Below are positions 16,586 through 25,174 of a DNA stretch of 64,000 nt, in pieces. Positions within the stretch are counted from its first letter, which is position 1; each line of letters begins with the position of its first letter. The position numbers were made by a program, and so were the translations under genes. The notes under the pieces were generated by a model. It was not told the origin of the DNA, searched no databases, and saw only the letters and a list, made by a program, of their open reading frames with translations. This DNA comes from JANNSO01 sp964485395 (lineage in GTDB: Bacteria; Spirochaetota; Spirochaetia; Treponematales; UBA12059), in NCBI GenBank assembly GCA_964485395.1, contig CAZAJF010000018.1:1-64000 (forward strand), written 5' to 3'.

Positions 16586-17992
16586 ATGGCAATAACACTA
16601 TATTCCGAAGGAGCCGCCCGCGAGGTAACCGGCTCCAAGCACGTTCTTGACGTTGACGGCAAGCGCTACCTGATCGACTGCGGCGCGTTTCAGGGTAAGC
16701 GCGAAGAGAGCGATCAGAAAAACCGCGCGCTCATAGCGGATCCCGCAGGCATCGAGGCGGTTATCCTGACGCATGCCCACTTCGACCATTGCGGGCTGCT
16801 TCCGCTGCTTACCAAGCGCGGTTTCAAGGGCAACGTCTATTCCACCCCGGCTACGCGCGACCTCGCCAATCTCATCATGATGGATTCCGCGCATATCCAG
16901 TCTCGCGACGCCGAATACCTGGGCAAGCAGGCCGTGAAAAAAGGCGAGAAATTCGACTGGAAGCCCATGTACGACGAGCAGGATGCCGTGGACGCGGCGG
17001 GACAGTTCGTAACCATAAGCTATGGTCGGCCTTTTTCTATCGGCGACCTGAAGCTCGAGTTTCGCGACGCGGGCCACATTCTGGGCTCGGCTACGGCGCA
17101 CGTAACCGTTACCGATTCGGAAAACCGTACGGTGCGCATCGGCTTTACGGGCGACCTGGGCCGCTGCGACAAACCCATCATCAAGGATCCCGAGCTCATG
17201 GAGCCGGTGGAATACATGCTGCTGGAGAGCACCTACGGCGACCGCAGGCATGAGTCCACCGAGGACGCCATGGAGCGGCTGGCGCAAGTCGTCAACGACA
17301 CCGTAAAGCGCGGCGGCAAGATAATCATCCCCGCCTTCGCCATCGAGCGCACGCAGGAGCTCATCTATTATTTCCACACGCTCGTGGATCAGGGAAGAAT
17401 CCCCAAGATTCCCATATGGGTGGATTCACCCATGGCCACCAACGCAACGAGTATTTTCATGATACACCCGGAGTGCTACGACAAGGAAACCCACGAGGCG
17501 TTCATCAAGCACCACAGCAATCCTTTCGGTTTCAACGAGCTGCATTTCAGCGCTTCCACCGAGGATTCCAAGCGGCTCAACAACCTGAAGGAGCCCGCGA
17601 TCATCATGAGCGCGGACGGCATGTGCGAGGCGGGCCGCATCCAGCATCATCTCCTGCATAATATCTCGGACGCCCGCAATACCATTCTCATCGTCGGCTT
17701 CATGGCGGCCAACACGCTCGGTCGCCGCATCCGCGACGGCCAGAAGCAGGTGCGCATCCACGGCGAGCTTTTAAACGTCAAGGCTCACGTAGAGGAAATA
17801 AAAGCCTTCAGCGCGCATGCGGATTACGTGGAAACCTGGGACTGGCTGTCCAAGATGGACCTCTCCGCGCTCAAGACTATTTTTCTGGTGCACGGCGAGG
17901 ACGAATCGGTGGAGGCGCTCCAGAAATACCTTACCGGCAAAGGGCTCAAGGACGTGCGCATCGTGGAATACGGCGAGAAGTACGAACTGTAG
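16586..17992 (+). CDS. Metallo-beta-lactamase/beta-CASP nuclease (CPSF/YSH1-like)
   Basis: A 468-residue metallo-beta-lactamase-fold nuclease of the bacterial CPSF-73-like group. Motif 2 THAHFDHCG (HxHxDH, residues ~60-68) binds the two zinc ions; GFTGDLGR and a later SAHAD motif supply further ligands. The beta-CASP segment (IPAFAIERTQELIYYF) and the C-terminal RMMBL domain (MSADGMCEAGRIQHHL) follow. Such enzymes cleave RNA or single-stranded nucleic acid. Apparently monocistronic with its own leaderless promoter. Confidence 0.9.
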   Translation: MAITLYSEGAAREVTGSKHVLDVDGKRYLIDCGAFQGKREESDQKNRALIADPAGIEAVILTHAHFDHCGLLPLLTKRGFKGNVYSTPATRDLANLIMMDSAHIQSRDAEYLGKQAVKKGEKFDWKPMYDEQDAVDAAGQFVTISYGRPFSIGDLKLEFRDAGHILGSATAHVTVTDSENRTVRIGFTGDLGRCDKPIIKDPELMEPVEYMLLESTYGDRRHESTEDAMERLAQVVNDTVKRGGKIIIPAFAIERTQELIYYFHTLVDQGRIPKIPIWVDSPMATNATSIFMIHPECYDKETHEAFIKHHSNPFGFNELHFSASTEDSKRLNNLKEPAIIMSADGMCEAGRIQHHLLHNISDARNTILIVGFMAANTLGRRIRDGQKQVRIHGELLNVKAHVEEIKAFSAHADYVETWDWLSKMDLSALKTIFLVHGEDESVEALQKYLTGKGLKDVRIVEYGEKYEL

Positions 17993-18000
17993 GGTTTATA

Positions 18001-18402
18001 AATTTTTACCGCAGAGGGACGGAGGAAGACAAGGGAGGGGAACCGGATTTTAAGGATCTGGTCCCTTCCGAATTTATGGAGGCGTCCTTTTAGGAATGAT
18101 CAAATCTGAAATATAGGCTTATTTTAAAATCTTTGAAAAAGGACGTGGAAGCTATAATCTCTACAAGCGCGAATCTGCAGTGTTCGCGTAAGGGCACATC
18201 TGCTTCCAGTACGTTACTGTCGCGTCAGAAAAAATATTCAACACTTCTTCTTCGTTAAATCCAGTTTGAACAAACCAGATGCCTTTCCCTTTTCCTGTTT
18301 TTAATCTACGTTATTCTCTTAACTCCGTGTTCTCCGTGTCTCCGTGCAAATATTTAAATTATCGATCTTCTCTGTGCCCTTTGTGCCTCTGTGGTAAATC
18401 TT
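18001..18402. repeat. Non-coding element bounded by imperfect inverted repeats, with CTCCGTGT-type motifs
   Basis: Seventeen-base ends at 18001-18017 and 18386-18402 match in about 14 positions when inverted (core ACC[G/A]CAGAGG). Inside the right end lie clustered CTCCGTGT/CTCTGTG units (18320-18395). Similar ACAGAG/CTCTGTG-rich repeats recur between genes in many environmental bacterial genomes (from memory, not checked). A second inverted pair, GCGTCCTTTT (18082) and AAAAAGGACG (18136), lies inside. No intact gene is visible in this 400-base gap. Confidence 0.5.
18161..18310 (-). pseudogene. Short open fragment inside the repeat element
   Basis: Minus strand, open for 49 codons between stops, with a protein-like composition (GIWFVQTGFNEEEVLNIF, then YWKQMCPYANTADSRL) but no ATG, GTG or TTG near its upstream end. 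It could be the tail of a decayed gene carried by the element, or chance. I do not recognise the sequence. Confidence 0.25.
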
Positions 18403-18410
18403 CACCGTCT

Positions 18411-18770
18411 TTATGTAAAATCGGTCTGCGAGCTTTCCCCGTATTGCTTGCGGATAGACTCGTAGCTTGCCTTGCCTTCCACTGTTTCGAACGTCTCAAT
18501 CTCAAAGCCCAGCAGCGTGGATTTTTCTTCGTCGCGTCGCCAGCATCGTTTTGCGTTCAGCTGAAAATACCCGATACTGCATTCATCGAACTGTATGCCC
18601 ACTGTTTCGTTTTCGGAGGCTTCCCGATCAAGGCGTTCCATGATGCGAACCTTAAATCCGGTCTCGCTGATATCCGCCAGATATCCGATTGTTTTGGTAT
18701 TTTTCAGGATAATCTTGGCGAAGCACTGATCGCGTGCGCCGGTGCGCCTTTGCATGGAAAAATCGCTCAT
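18411..18770 (-). CDS. PilZ domain protein (c-di-GMP receptor)
   Basis: A 119-residue single PilZ domain. The c-di-GMP contact motif RRTGAR is at residues 8-13 and the matching DISETG (D/NxSxxG) follows about 30 residues later. Such stand-alone PilZ proteins bind cyclic di-GMP and act on motility, secretion or enzyme partners. The ATG at 18770 is preceded by AGGAG, which lies at the end of the upstream ATPase gene; the two genes are two bases apart and surely cotranscribed. The partner is unknown; an HD-GYP-like protein is encoded at 51.9-53.1 kb. Confidence 0.8.
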   Translation of the reverse strand: MSDFSMQRRTGARDQCFAKIILKNTKTIGYLADISETGFKVRIMERLDREASENETVGIQFDECSIGYFQLNAKRCWRRDEEKSTLLGFEIETFETVEGKASYESIRKQYGESSQTDFT

Positions 18771-18772
18771 GC

Positions 18773-19300
18773 CTAAGCTCCTTGCCCGAGCAGGGGAATG
18801 CCCAGCGTAATCATGGTTCCAACGATTTTGTCGGAAGGCCATGCGTGCTCGTTGGCCGATTCGTCTATGAATGCCAGTTTAAACAAGGGGAAAACCTTTC
18901 GGGTGGCGACGAGCCCCATGCCAAACCTGCTGTTACTGTATTCTTCGCGATACTTTACGAAGGCATCGGACATGATATCTATGCTGGTAACGTCCTGCTC
19001 TATTTTGTAGGGCAGCCGCGCGGGGTCGAAACCTCCGCCCCTGTCGCTGATAATGATCAGCAGTTGCTCTCCGGTGCTGACCATTTCCGCGATTATAGGC
19101 TCCCGTACGTCTTTTTCGCGGTGCGCCCGCATGGCGTTGGAAAGCAGCTCTAAAATAACGAAGGTAAGCTGCTCGTCGGCGACCCCGGTAGGGGGATACT
19201 TGATATCGTTGAACGCCTTGAGTACTTCGGCGAAATTTCCTTGCGCCGGAACCTTGAACCTGAGTTTTTTGGAGTTTTCTTCACGAAACGTAAAATTCAT
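18773..19300 (-). CDS. GHKL-type ATPase domain protein
   Basis: A 175-residue protein formed almost only of an HATPase fold: N box ELLSNAMRAH, G1 DRGGGFD and G2 RFGMGLVAT. It has no phospho-acceptor histidine domain and no sensor, as in anti-sigma-factor kinases (RsbW/SpoIIAB-like) or free-standing histidine-kinase ATPase modules. The ATG at 19300 (MNFTFREENSKK) is preferred over the upstream start at 19339, but neither has a good ribosome site. It is paired with a PilZ gene two bases downstream. No anti-anti-sigma or sigma gene is adjacent. Confidence 0.65.
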   Translation of the reverse strand: MNFTFREENSKKLRFKVPAQGNFAEVLKAFNDIKYPPTGVADEQLTFVILELLSNAMRAHREKDVREPIIAEMVSTGEQLLIIISDRGGGFDPARLPYKIEQDVTSIDIMSDAFVKYREEYSNSRFGMGLVATRKVFPLFKLAFIDESANEHAWPSDKIVGTMITLGIPLLGQGA

Positions 19301-19506
19301 ACTGGTGGAGAGTTTCGTCGATTTTAAGAAAAAGATCAATAATCTCTAATTAAAAGCGTATTTTTTTTGCTCTATGGATTTAATTTCAACCCTGCGCGAT
19401 TTTAAACTGACCTTGAGGAATCATTACGGATGGTGAAACCGAGCGCCAATTCAATATCCATGGGGATTCATCAACTAGTATTTTAAGGCTTTCAAATTAA
19501 TTTCGC

Positions 19507-19536
19507 TTGAGGCAGCGATAGTTATCGATGTAGAGT
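19507..19536 (+). promoter_or_regulatory. Predicted promoter of the metalloprotease-like gene (leaderless)
   Basis: TTGAGG at 19507-19512, an 18-base spacer, TAGAGT at 19531-19536, then CGAGTC and the ATG at 19543. No ribosome site. Confidence 0.5.
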
Positions 19537-19542
19537 CGAGTC

Positions 19543-20412
19543 ATGAAAATAGTCGATGCGTTGCAGGATTTTTCACCTTTCGATACCCGGACTCCAGGGG
19601 CCCTGTATGATTATTGGGTGGAATACATTCAAGGATACCCGGCTCTAGCCTCGCTGCTCGCGCAGAATTCAGCGGACCAAAGCGTCGATCTCGAGGCGCT
19701 CATGGAAAACGTTTTTAAACCGTCGTTTTCTAAAATACGCACGCTCGCGGCCGTTCATGCCCGTTGCCTTGAAATTTTAAAGGCTATCGAGCCGATCCTC
19801 GGCGAATTCCTGCAGGATGAGTTTTACGTGGTTTTATATTGGGGCAACGGCAGCGGCGCCGGTTGGTATACCAGGTATCAAGGCAAGCCCGCCATTCTCC
19901 TCGGCTTCGAGAATATCCTCATACTGGATTGGACCAGCAATGAATCGCTCCGTGCCCTCGTGGCGCATGAATATGGGCACCTGCTGCACGAAGCCTGGCG
20001 CGGCTCCGCCATTGTCGACGATTCCCGCGACCCGCTGCATGCCTACGATATTCTGTACTCGGAGGGGTTTGCCCATTACATGGAAAGTCGCGTGCTCGGC
20101 TGCGATTTCTTTCCGGAGCTTGAGGAAGGCAACGATAAACTCTCTGTCTATGTCCGCCATAATATCAGTGCCATCGCGAAGGAATACCTTGAGCGGGCAG
20201 AAAAAGCCGCGCCGGTCAAGGATTTTTTCGGCAGTTGGTATCGTTGGAACGGATACCGGCAAGTGGGGTATTTCCTGGGATACCTGGTCGTCCTGAAACT
20301 GGCGGAAACCATGGGTGAACAAGACCTTGCCCGGATAAGCCGTGACGATTATGTCGCGCGAATCGGTGAAATTCTAAAATCAGCGGCAGAACCAGGGTTT
20401 ATCCGCGGATAA
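19543..20412 (+). CDS. Predicted zinc metalloprotease (HExxH)
   Basis: A 289-residue cytoplasmic protein with no signal peptide. VAHEYGHLLHEA places a zinc-binding HExxH at residues 142-146. About 30 residues on, YSEGFAHYMES gives a glutamate (EGFA) in the position of the third ligand, as in gluzincins of the DUF2268/basic-secretory-like group. The N-terminal 100 residues are helical. Its natural substrate is unknown. It ends 19 bases from the convergent rpiB. Moderate confidence that it is a peptidase; low on family name. Confidence 0.6.
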   Translation: MKIVDALQDFSPFDTRTPGALYDYWVEYIQGYPALASLLAQNSADQSVDLEALMENVFKPSFSKIRTLAAVHARCLEILKAIEPILGEFLQDEFYVVLYWGNGSGAGWYTRYQGKPAILLGFENILILDWTSNESLRALVAHEYGHLLHEAWRGSAIVDDSRDPLHAYDILYSEGFAHYMESRVLGCDFFPELEEGNDKLSVYVRHNISAIAKEYLERAEKAAPVKDFFGSWYRWNGYRQVGYFLGYLVVLKLAETMGEQDLARISRDDYVARIGEILKSAAEPGFIRG

Positions 20413-20431
20413 TAATCAATATTTTTGACGA

Positions 20432-20863
20432 TTACAGCTCATCGAGCTTTCTAACTCGACCCGCATGGCGCCCGCCCTCGAATTCGGCCTTCATGTAAGC
20501 CTCTATCATATCGATTACGGGAACCGCGTACTGAACGCGTCCGCCAAAACTGATGAAGTTGGCGTTATTATGCCGCTTGCACATTTCCGCGGTATACAGG
20601 TCGAATACCTGGGCGCAGCGTATGCCTCGCACCTTGTTGGCCGCAATGCTGATACCGATGCCCGATCCGCAGCACAGGATGCCAAAATCGTAGCCGCCTG
20701 CAAGATAACGCCGTGCCGCGCTTTGGGCGATGTCAGGGTAATCCACGGAATCGGTGGTATCCACCCCAAGGTTGTCCACGATGTGACCGCTTTGCCGCAA
20801 GGCCGAGGCCAAGGAGTTTTTCAGATCTATGGCGCCGTGATCGTTCGCTATCAGTAGTTTCAT
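20432..20863 (-). CDS. rpiB: Ribose-5-phosphate isomerase B
   Basis: A 143-residue LacAB/RpiB protein interconverting ribose 5-phosphate and ribulose 5-phosphate. ANDHGAIDLK carries the conserved Asp-His, CCGSGIGISIAANK the catalytic cysteine and phosphate loop, and AEMCKRHNNANFISFGGR the C-terminal signature. The ATG at 20863 follows GGAGAAACGA; the open frame extends to 21007 but that part does not look like the family. Together with the split transketolase it belongs to non-oxidative pentose phosphate metabolism. Confidence 0.92.
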   Translation of the reverse strand: MKLLIANDHGAIDLKNSLASALRQSGHIVDNLGVDTTDSVDYPDIAQSAARRYLAGGYDFGILCCGSGIGISIAANKVRGIRCAQVFDLYTAEMCKRHNNANFISFGGRVQYAVPVIDMIEAYMKAEFEGGRHAGRVRKLDEL

Positions 20864-21009
20864 TCGTTTCTCCGTTGCCGAGTGCTTGTGCAACCGAAAT
20901 CTAGCATATTTTACCGCGCTGAACAAGCTTGGGGTTTTATCCGCAAGCATGGAGCGAATCGTCCGCGTATCCCTTGTATGTTCCGGCAAACGGAACGGAA
21001 GGAGCAACC

Positions 21010-22098
21010 ATGCGGTTTTTCTATGTACGGGACGGCATATCGGCGCTTATCCTGCTTTATATACTATCTGCCTGCGCCTGCATGCCCAATATCGTCACGG
21101 CGCCTTTCGAGGCAAAAGACTTGAAGCCGGCATGCCTAAAATCCTGGGGGGCCGGCGCGAGCAGGGAGCTCGTACTGAGTTTCGACGAGAGCGTAAGCGC
21201 GCAAGCCGAAGATTTCGCCTTCTCGCAACAGGAAGAGGGCGGGCTTTCAAGCGGCATCATCGTGGAGACGGTCAGTACGAATCCGAGCGAGGGAGACGTC
21301 GCCGGTGCCCGGTTGATTCTTTCCGTCTCGGATAATTTTGAACCCGGCGTGTTTTATGCCGTTTCCGGTATCGTGTACGATGCTCACGGAAATGCCACGA
21401 GTTTTACCTTGCCCTTTTGGGGCTTTAATCCCGAACCCGCCGACGTGCTTATCAACGAAGCGCTTACTGAAGGGTCTGAAAAACATCCCGATGCCCTTGA
21501 GTTATTCGTGCGCACCGGCGGAAACCTCGCCGGCTTGGCTCTTTTCATTGGCAGCTGCAACGATTTTGACGCCCGTTACGTTTTTCCCTCCTGCAAAGTA
21601 TCCACAGGGGAATATCTCGTACTGCACCTTAAGCCTGAAGGCCTTGCCACCGAGCTTGACGAGCTTGGTGTAAAAGATTCCTCGGGCGGTTTGGATGCGA
21701 GCTCGAGCGGTCGGGATTTCTGGTACCGGAATACTCTAGGCGCCTCGCTTCCCGGCAAGAATGGCGTGGTACTGCTGTATCGAAGCCCAAATGGGGACTG
21801 CATGGATGCTCTCGTCTACAGTGAGCGGACGAGTGAATCGGACCAGAAATACGGTGGTTTCGGTACCGCCAAATTGCAGGGTAGGGTAGCCGCGGCGGTA
21901 GCGGCCGGTGCCTGGAAAACGAACCAGCCTCTCGCTACGCCCGAGGATGCCGCACGGTCTCCGGGAGCTACCAGCACCAGAACCTTGTGCAGGTCATCGG
22001 GCTCCGTGGATTCGGATACGGGAAGCGACTGGCACATCGCCCCCAGCAAAGGATCGAGCCTTGGGGCGGTAAACGGCGATGAGGCATACGAACCGTGA
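21010..22098 (+). CDS. Lipoprotein with Ig-like and lamin-tail-like domains
   Basis: A 362-residue surface or periplasmic lipoprotein. Signal MRFFYVRDGISALILLYIL ends with lipobox LSAC. Residues ~40-140 resemble an SbsA-like Ig fold (ELVLSFDESVSAQAEDFAF). From ~155, ADVLINEALTEGS followed by ALELFVRTGG and YLVLHLKPEG has the strand pattern of a lamin-tail domain, common in secreted bacterial proteins. A serine/glycine-rich C-terminal tail follows. GGAGCAACC precedes the ATG. Function unknown. It is followed by a terminator hairpin shared with the convergent trxA. Confidence 0.6.
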   Translation: MRFFYVRDGISALILLYILSACACMPNIVTAPFEAKDLKPACLKSWGAGASRELVLSFDESVSAQAEDFAFSQQEEGGLSSGIIVETVSTNPSEGDVAGARLILSVSDNFEPGVFYAVSGIVYDAHGNATSFTLPFWGFNPEPADVLINEALTEGSEKHPDALELFVRTGGNLAGLALFIGSCNDFDARYVFPSCKVSTGEYLVLHLKPEGLATELDELGVKDSSGGLDASSSGRDFWYRNTLGASLPGKNGVVLLYRSPNGDCMDALVYSERTSESDQKYGGFGTAKLQGRVAAAVAAGAWKTNQPLATPEDAARSPGATSTRTLCRSSGSVDSDTGSDWHIAPSKGSSLGAVNGDEAYEP

Positions 22099-22141
22099 AT
22101 TACGAGGGGCGGCCGTCCCCGCAGGATAGCCTCCCTTGGGA

Positions 22142-22187
22142 AACGGCTACAAGCCGTTAGATTCAATTCGTGAACGAATTGATTTTT
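22142..22187. terminator. Hairpins and terminator between the convergent lipoprotein gene and trxA
   Basis: Stem AACGGCT/AGCCGTT (22142-22158) is followed by stem CAATTCGT/ACGAATTG (22164-22181) with a run of T directly after (22183-22187). The second is a good Rho-independent terminator for the plus-strand lipoprotein gene and may also serve trxA. Confidence 0.65.
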
Positions 22188-22190
22188 CCG

Positions 22191-22514
22191 TCAGAGGAGG
22201 TCCTTGAACATGTTTTCAATCTCATGCTTGGGCTGGGCTCCCAGTTTCTGCTTGATGACCTGTCCGTCCTTGAAAACCATCAGGGTGGGAATGGAAATAA
22301 TGTTGAACTTGCCTGCCAATACCGGCTCGTTGTCCACATTGACTTTTCCTACTTTTATCTTGCCTGCGTATGTTTTGGCAAGTTCGTCGATATGAGGGCC
22401 AATCATTTTGCAGGGCATGCACCATTCCGCCCAAAAATCGACAAGTACCGGAACCGTGGACTGTTCAACCTCGGCGGCAAAATTAGCGGCCGTTATTTCC
22501 AAACCTGCACTCAT
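22191..22514 (-). CDS. trxA: Thioredoxin
   Basis: A 107-residue thioredoxin with active site W31-C-M-P-C35, cis-proline region ISIPTLMVFKDG and the usual length. It reduces cytoplasmic protein disulfides. The residue after the first cysteine is Met rather than the common Gly, which may shift redox potential. AAGGAG lies before the ATG at 22514. Single-gene unit, convergent with the upstream lipoprotein gene. Confidence 0.93.
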   Translation of the reverse strand: MSAGLEITAANFAAEVEQSTVPVLVDFWAEWCMPCKMIGPHIDELAKTYAGKIKVGKVNVDNEPVLAGKFNIISIPTLMVFKDGQVIKQKLGAQPKHEIENMFKDLL

Positions 22515-22651
22515 TATATAAAACTCCTTCTGGAACGTGGATGCGAAAAACCGGCATCAGCATGCTACCTAGTAAAAATACTCATTGTATGCTGGTCTGT
22601 CAACGCGTACTTTAAGCAAAACCAATCCAGTTTGGCCCGAAGCTTTTCCTC

Positions 22652-22680
22652 TTGCGGTTTTTTGCTTTGCCTACTAGTAT
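22652..22680 (+). promoter_or_regulatory. Predicted promoter of the MarC gene (leaderless)
   Basis: TTGCGG at 22652-22657, a 17-base spacer and TAGTAT at 22675-22680; seven bases (TGGGTGC) then precede the ATG at 22688. No ribosome site. Confidence 0.55.
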
Positions 22681-22687
22681 TGGGTGC

Positions 22688-23320
22688 ATGATAACCCAGT
22701 TTTTACAGATGTTTTTTACCTTGCTCATCGTGATCGACCCGATCGGAATCGTTCCTTTGTTTCTTTCGGTAACGAATCACCTGACGCAGGCGGAAAAACT
22801 CAAGACCATGAAGAAGGCAATCGCCGTATCGGCGATTATCATGTCCGTGTTCGTGCTTGCCGGCCGCTTTATCCTGGATTTCTTCGGAATCACCCCAGGG
22901 GCATTTTTTGTCGCCGGCGGCGTCCTGTTTTTTCTCATATCCATAGACATGCTCTTCGGACAGCGCAAGCGGTCCAAGACTTCGGACGAGGAAGACGATC
23001 ACGATTACAGCGCCATCGCGGTGTTTCCCATAGCCATACCCATGATAACCGGGCCGGGTACGGTCTCGACTATTATGCTCTATGCCACCGGCACGGAATC
23101 ATCCTGGCTTATTTCCGTAGGTCTTCTCGTCGCGGCTTTAGTTCCGGTGCTCCTCCTCGTGTTTCTTGCCATGCGAAGCAGCGGCCTTATCCTCAAGGTC
23201 TTGGGTAAAACCGGCGTCTCGGTGGTAGAACGCATCATGGGCCTCATACTTTCCGGTTTATCCATACAGTTCGTATACAACGGCCTGGTAAAATTGGGCA
23301 TCCTGACGGCGCTGCATTGA
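22688..23320 (+). CDS. MarC/UPF0056 family integral membrane protein
   Basis: A 210-residue protein with six predicted helices. The N-terminus QFLQMFFTLLIVIDPIGIVP and the mid-protein PIAIPMITGPGTVSTIM are signatures of the MarC family (also called NAAT). The family is thought to carry small molecules such as amino acids, but its function is unsettled. The ATG at 22688 rather than the in-frame start at 22652 is fixed by the promoter, whose -10 overlaps the region between them. The charged cytoplasmic loop SKTSDEEDDHDY sits between helices 3 and 4. Confidence 0.85.
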   Translation: MITQFLQMFFTLLIVIDPIGIVPLFLSVTNHLTQAEKLKTMKKAIAVSAIIMSVFVLAGRFILDFFGITPGAFFVAGGVLFFLISIDMLFGQRKRSKTSDEEDDHDYSAIAVFPIAIPMITGPGTVSTIMLYATGTESSWLISVGLLVAALVPVLLLVFLAMRSSGLILKVLGKTGVSVVERIMGLILSGLSIQFVYNGLVKLGILTALH

Positions 23321-23337
23321 AAATTTTCGCTTCCAGG

Positions 23338-23366
23338 TAGCAATTCCCATCTCTACGCGGTAGTAT
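23338..23366 (+). promoter_or_regulatory. Predicted promoter of the ABC exporter (leaderless)
   Basis: A weak -35 TAGCAA at 23338-23343, a 17-base spacer and TAGTAT at 23361-23366, eight bases before the ATG at 23375. It overlaps the 3' flank of the MarC gene. Confidence 0.4.
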
Positions 23367-23374
23367 GCCTCATC

Positions 23375-25105
23375 ATGCTGAAACGGTTTCTTCCATACTA
23401 CAAACCCTATAAAGGCCTTATGGCCTTCGATCTGGCCTGCGCGCTGCTCTTGTCGCTGACCGATCTCGTATTTCCCGCGGCGATTCGCCACGTAGTGGAT
23501 ACCATCGTACCCTCCATGGATTTGCCCTACCTGTTGCGCTTTGTGCTGCTCCTCGCGGCGCTCTACGCTTTTCGAGCCGTGCTTGAATACATCGTGGGTT
23601 TCTACGGGCATGTTTTGGGCGTGAACATCCAGCGGGACCTGAGGCGCGACATATTCAAGCACCTGCAGATTCTCGACATCAGGTTCTACGACGACACGAA
23701 GACGGGGCAGATCATGTCCCGCATCGTCGGCGACCTGTTCGACCTCGGAGAGATTTCCCATCATCTGCCGGAAGACCTGCTCGTCGCCGGCGTGCGGCTC
23801 GTCGGTTCGCTCATCGTGATGCTTACCATAGACTGGCGCCTCGCCCTTGTCGTGTTCGCCATCGTCCCGTTCCTGGCGCTGTTTTCCAATACGTTTCGGG
23901 CGCGCTTCCGCAAGGCCTTCGCCGCCAACAAAGTAGCGATGGCCGAGATAAACGAACGCATCGAGGAAAGCATATCCGGCGTTCGCGTGGTGAGGGCCTT
24001 CGCCAACGAGGAATTCGAGATGGCGCGCTTTGAGGAAGGCAACCGGGTATTCCGCGATTCGCGCGTCAAATCCGTTCGCCATATCGGCGTATTCAGTTCC
24101 GGCGTCGGCTTCATGTCCAACATCGGGCTGGTAATCGTACTGGGCTTCGGCGGCTACGCTGCGCTCAAGGGCAGCATCAGTCCGGGAAGCTACATCGCCT
24201 TCATATTATTCGTGTCGCGATTCTTTCAGCCGCTGGAAACGCTCGTACGCTCCACCGAGATGTTCCAGGAAGGCGCCGCCGGATTTCGCCGCTTCCTCGA
24301 GATCGTGGACACCAAACCGGGCATCGTCGACGTTCCCGGCGCCGTAGATCTCGCCGACGTGCGCGGTACCGTGGAATTCCGCGACGTAGGTTTCCGCTAC
24401 AGCGAGGATCGCGACCGTGTGCTGCACAAAGTGAACATTCGGGTTCCCGCGGGCGAGACCGTAGCCATCGTGGGCCCGTCCGGGGCAGGCAAGACCACGC
24501 TGTGTTCGCTTATCCCCCGGTTTTACGAGATAGCGGAAGGCAGCATCACGATAGACGGCATCGATATCAGGCAGGCGAGCCTCGCCTCGCTCCGCGCCGC
24601 CACGGGCATCGTCCAGCAGGACGTATTCCTGTTCTCTGGCACCATCCGTGACAACATCGCCTATGGCAAGCTGGACGCGGCCGACGAGAAAATAATTTCC
24701 GCCGCACGGTCGGCCAACGCGATGGATTTCATAAACGCCTTGCCGCAGGGCTTGGACACCATCGTGGGAGAGCGCGGAGTCAAGCTGTCCGGCGGCCAGA
24801 AGCAACGCCTGGCTATTGCCCGCATGTTTTTAAAAGATCCGCCGATACTCATACTGGATGAAGCCACCAGCTCTCTGGACGCAAAAGCCGAGATGGCGGT
24901 ACGCGACTCCATAGAGGCGCTTGCGCAGGGCCGAACCACGTTCATCATAGCGCATCGCTTGGCCACCGTTCGTCATGCCAAGCGCATCCTCGTGCTTACC
25001 GATACCGGCATCGCCGAGGAAGGTACCCATGACGAGCTTGTGAACAAGGGCGGCATATACCGCGAGCTCTACAACGCGCAGGTAGAAAGCCTGCTCGTGG
25101 GCTGA
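23375..25105 (+). CDS. ABC transporter, fused permease-ATPase (MsbA/LmrA type)
   Basis: A 576-residue half-transporter. Six transmembrane helices (residues ~15-310) precede a nucleotide-binding domain with Walker A GPSGAGKTT, Q-loop GIVQQDVFLFSG, signature LSGGQKQR, Walker B LILDEATSSLDA and switch AHRLAT. This exporter class works as a homodimer, moving lipids, drugs or peptides out of the cytoplasm. No accessory genes identify the cargo; it lies between MarC and a rhomboid protease. Confidence 0.92.
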   Translation: MLKRFLPYYKPYKGLMAFDLACALLLSLTDLVFPAAIRHVVDTIVPSMDLPYLLRFVLLLAALYAFRAVLEYIVGFYGHVLGVNIQRDLRRDIFKHLQILDIRFYDDTKTGQIMSRIVGDLFDLGEISHHLPEDLLVAGVRLVGSLIVMLTIDWRLALVVFAIVPFLALFSNTFRARFRKAFAANKVAMAEINERIEESISGVRVVRAFANEEFEMARFEEGNRVFRDSRVKSVRHIGVFSSGVGFMSNIGLVIVLGFGGYAALKGSISPGSYIAFILFVSRFFQPLETLVRSTEMFQEGAAGFRRFLEIVDTKPGIVDVPGAVDLADVRGTVEFRDVGFRYSEDRDRVLHKVNIRVPAGETVAIVGPSGAGKTTLCSLIPRFYEIAEGSITIDGIDIRQASLASLRAATGIVQQDVFLFSGTIRDNIAYGKLDAADEKIISAARSANAMDFINALPQGLDTIVGERGVKLSGGQKQRLAIARMFLKDPPILILDEATSSLDAKAEMAVRDSIEALAQGRTTFIIAHRLATVRHAKRILVLTDTGIAEEGTHDELVNKGGIYRELYNAQVESLLVG

Positions 25106-25174
25106 CGGCCGATTTTATTCGTTTTCCATGTTGACTGTCCCGAAATACAGCCTTATCTTTTGCTGGAGGTTTTT

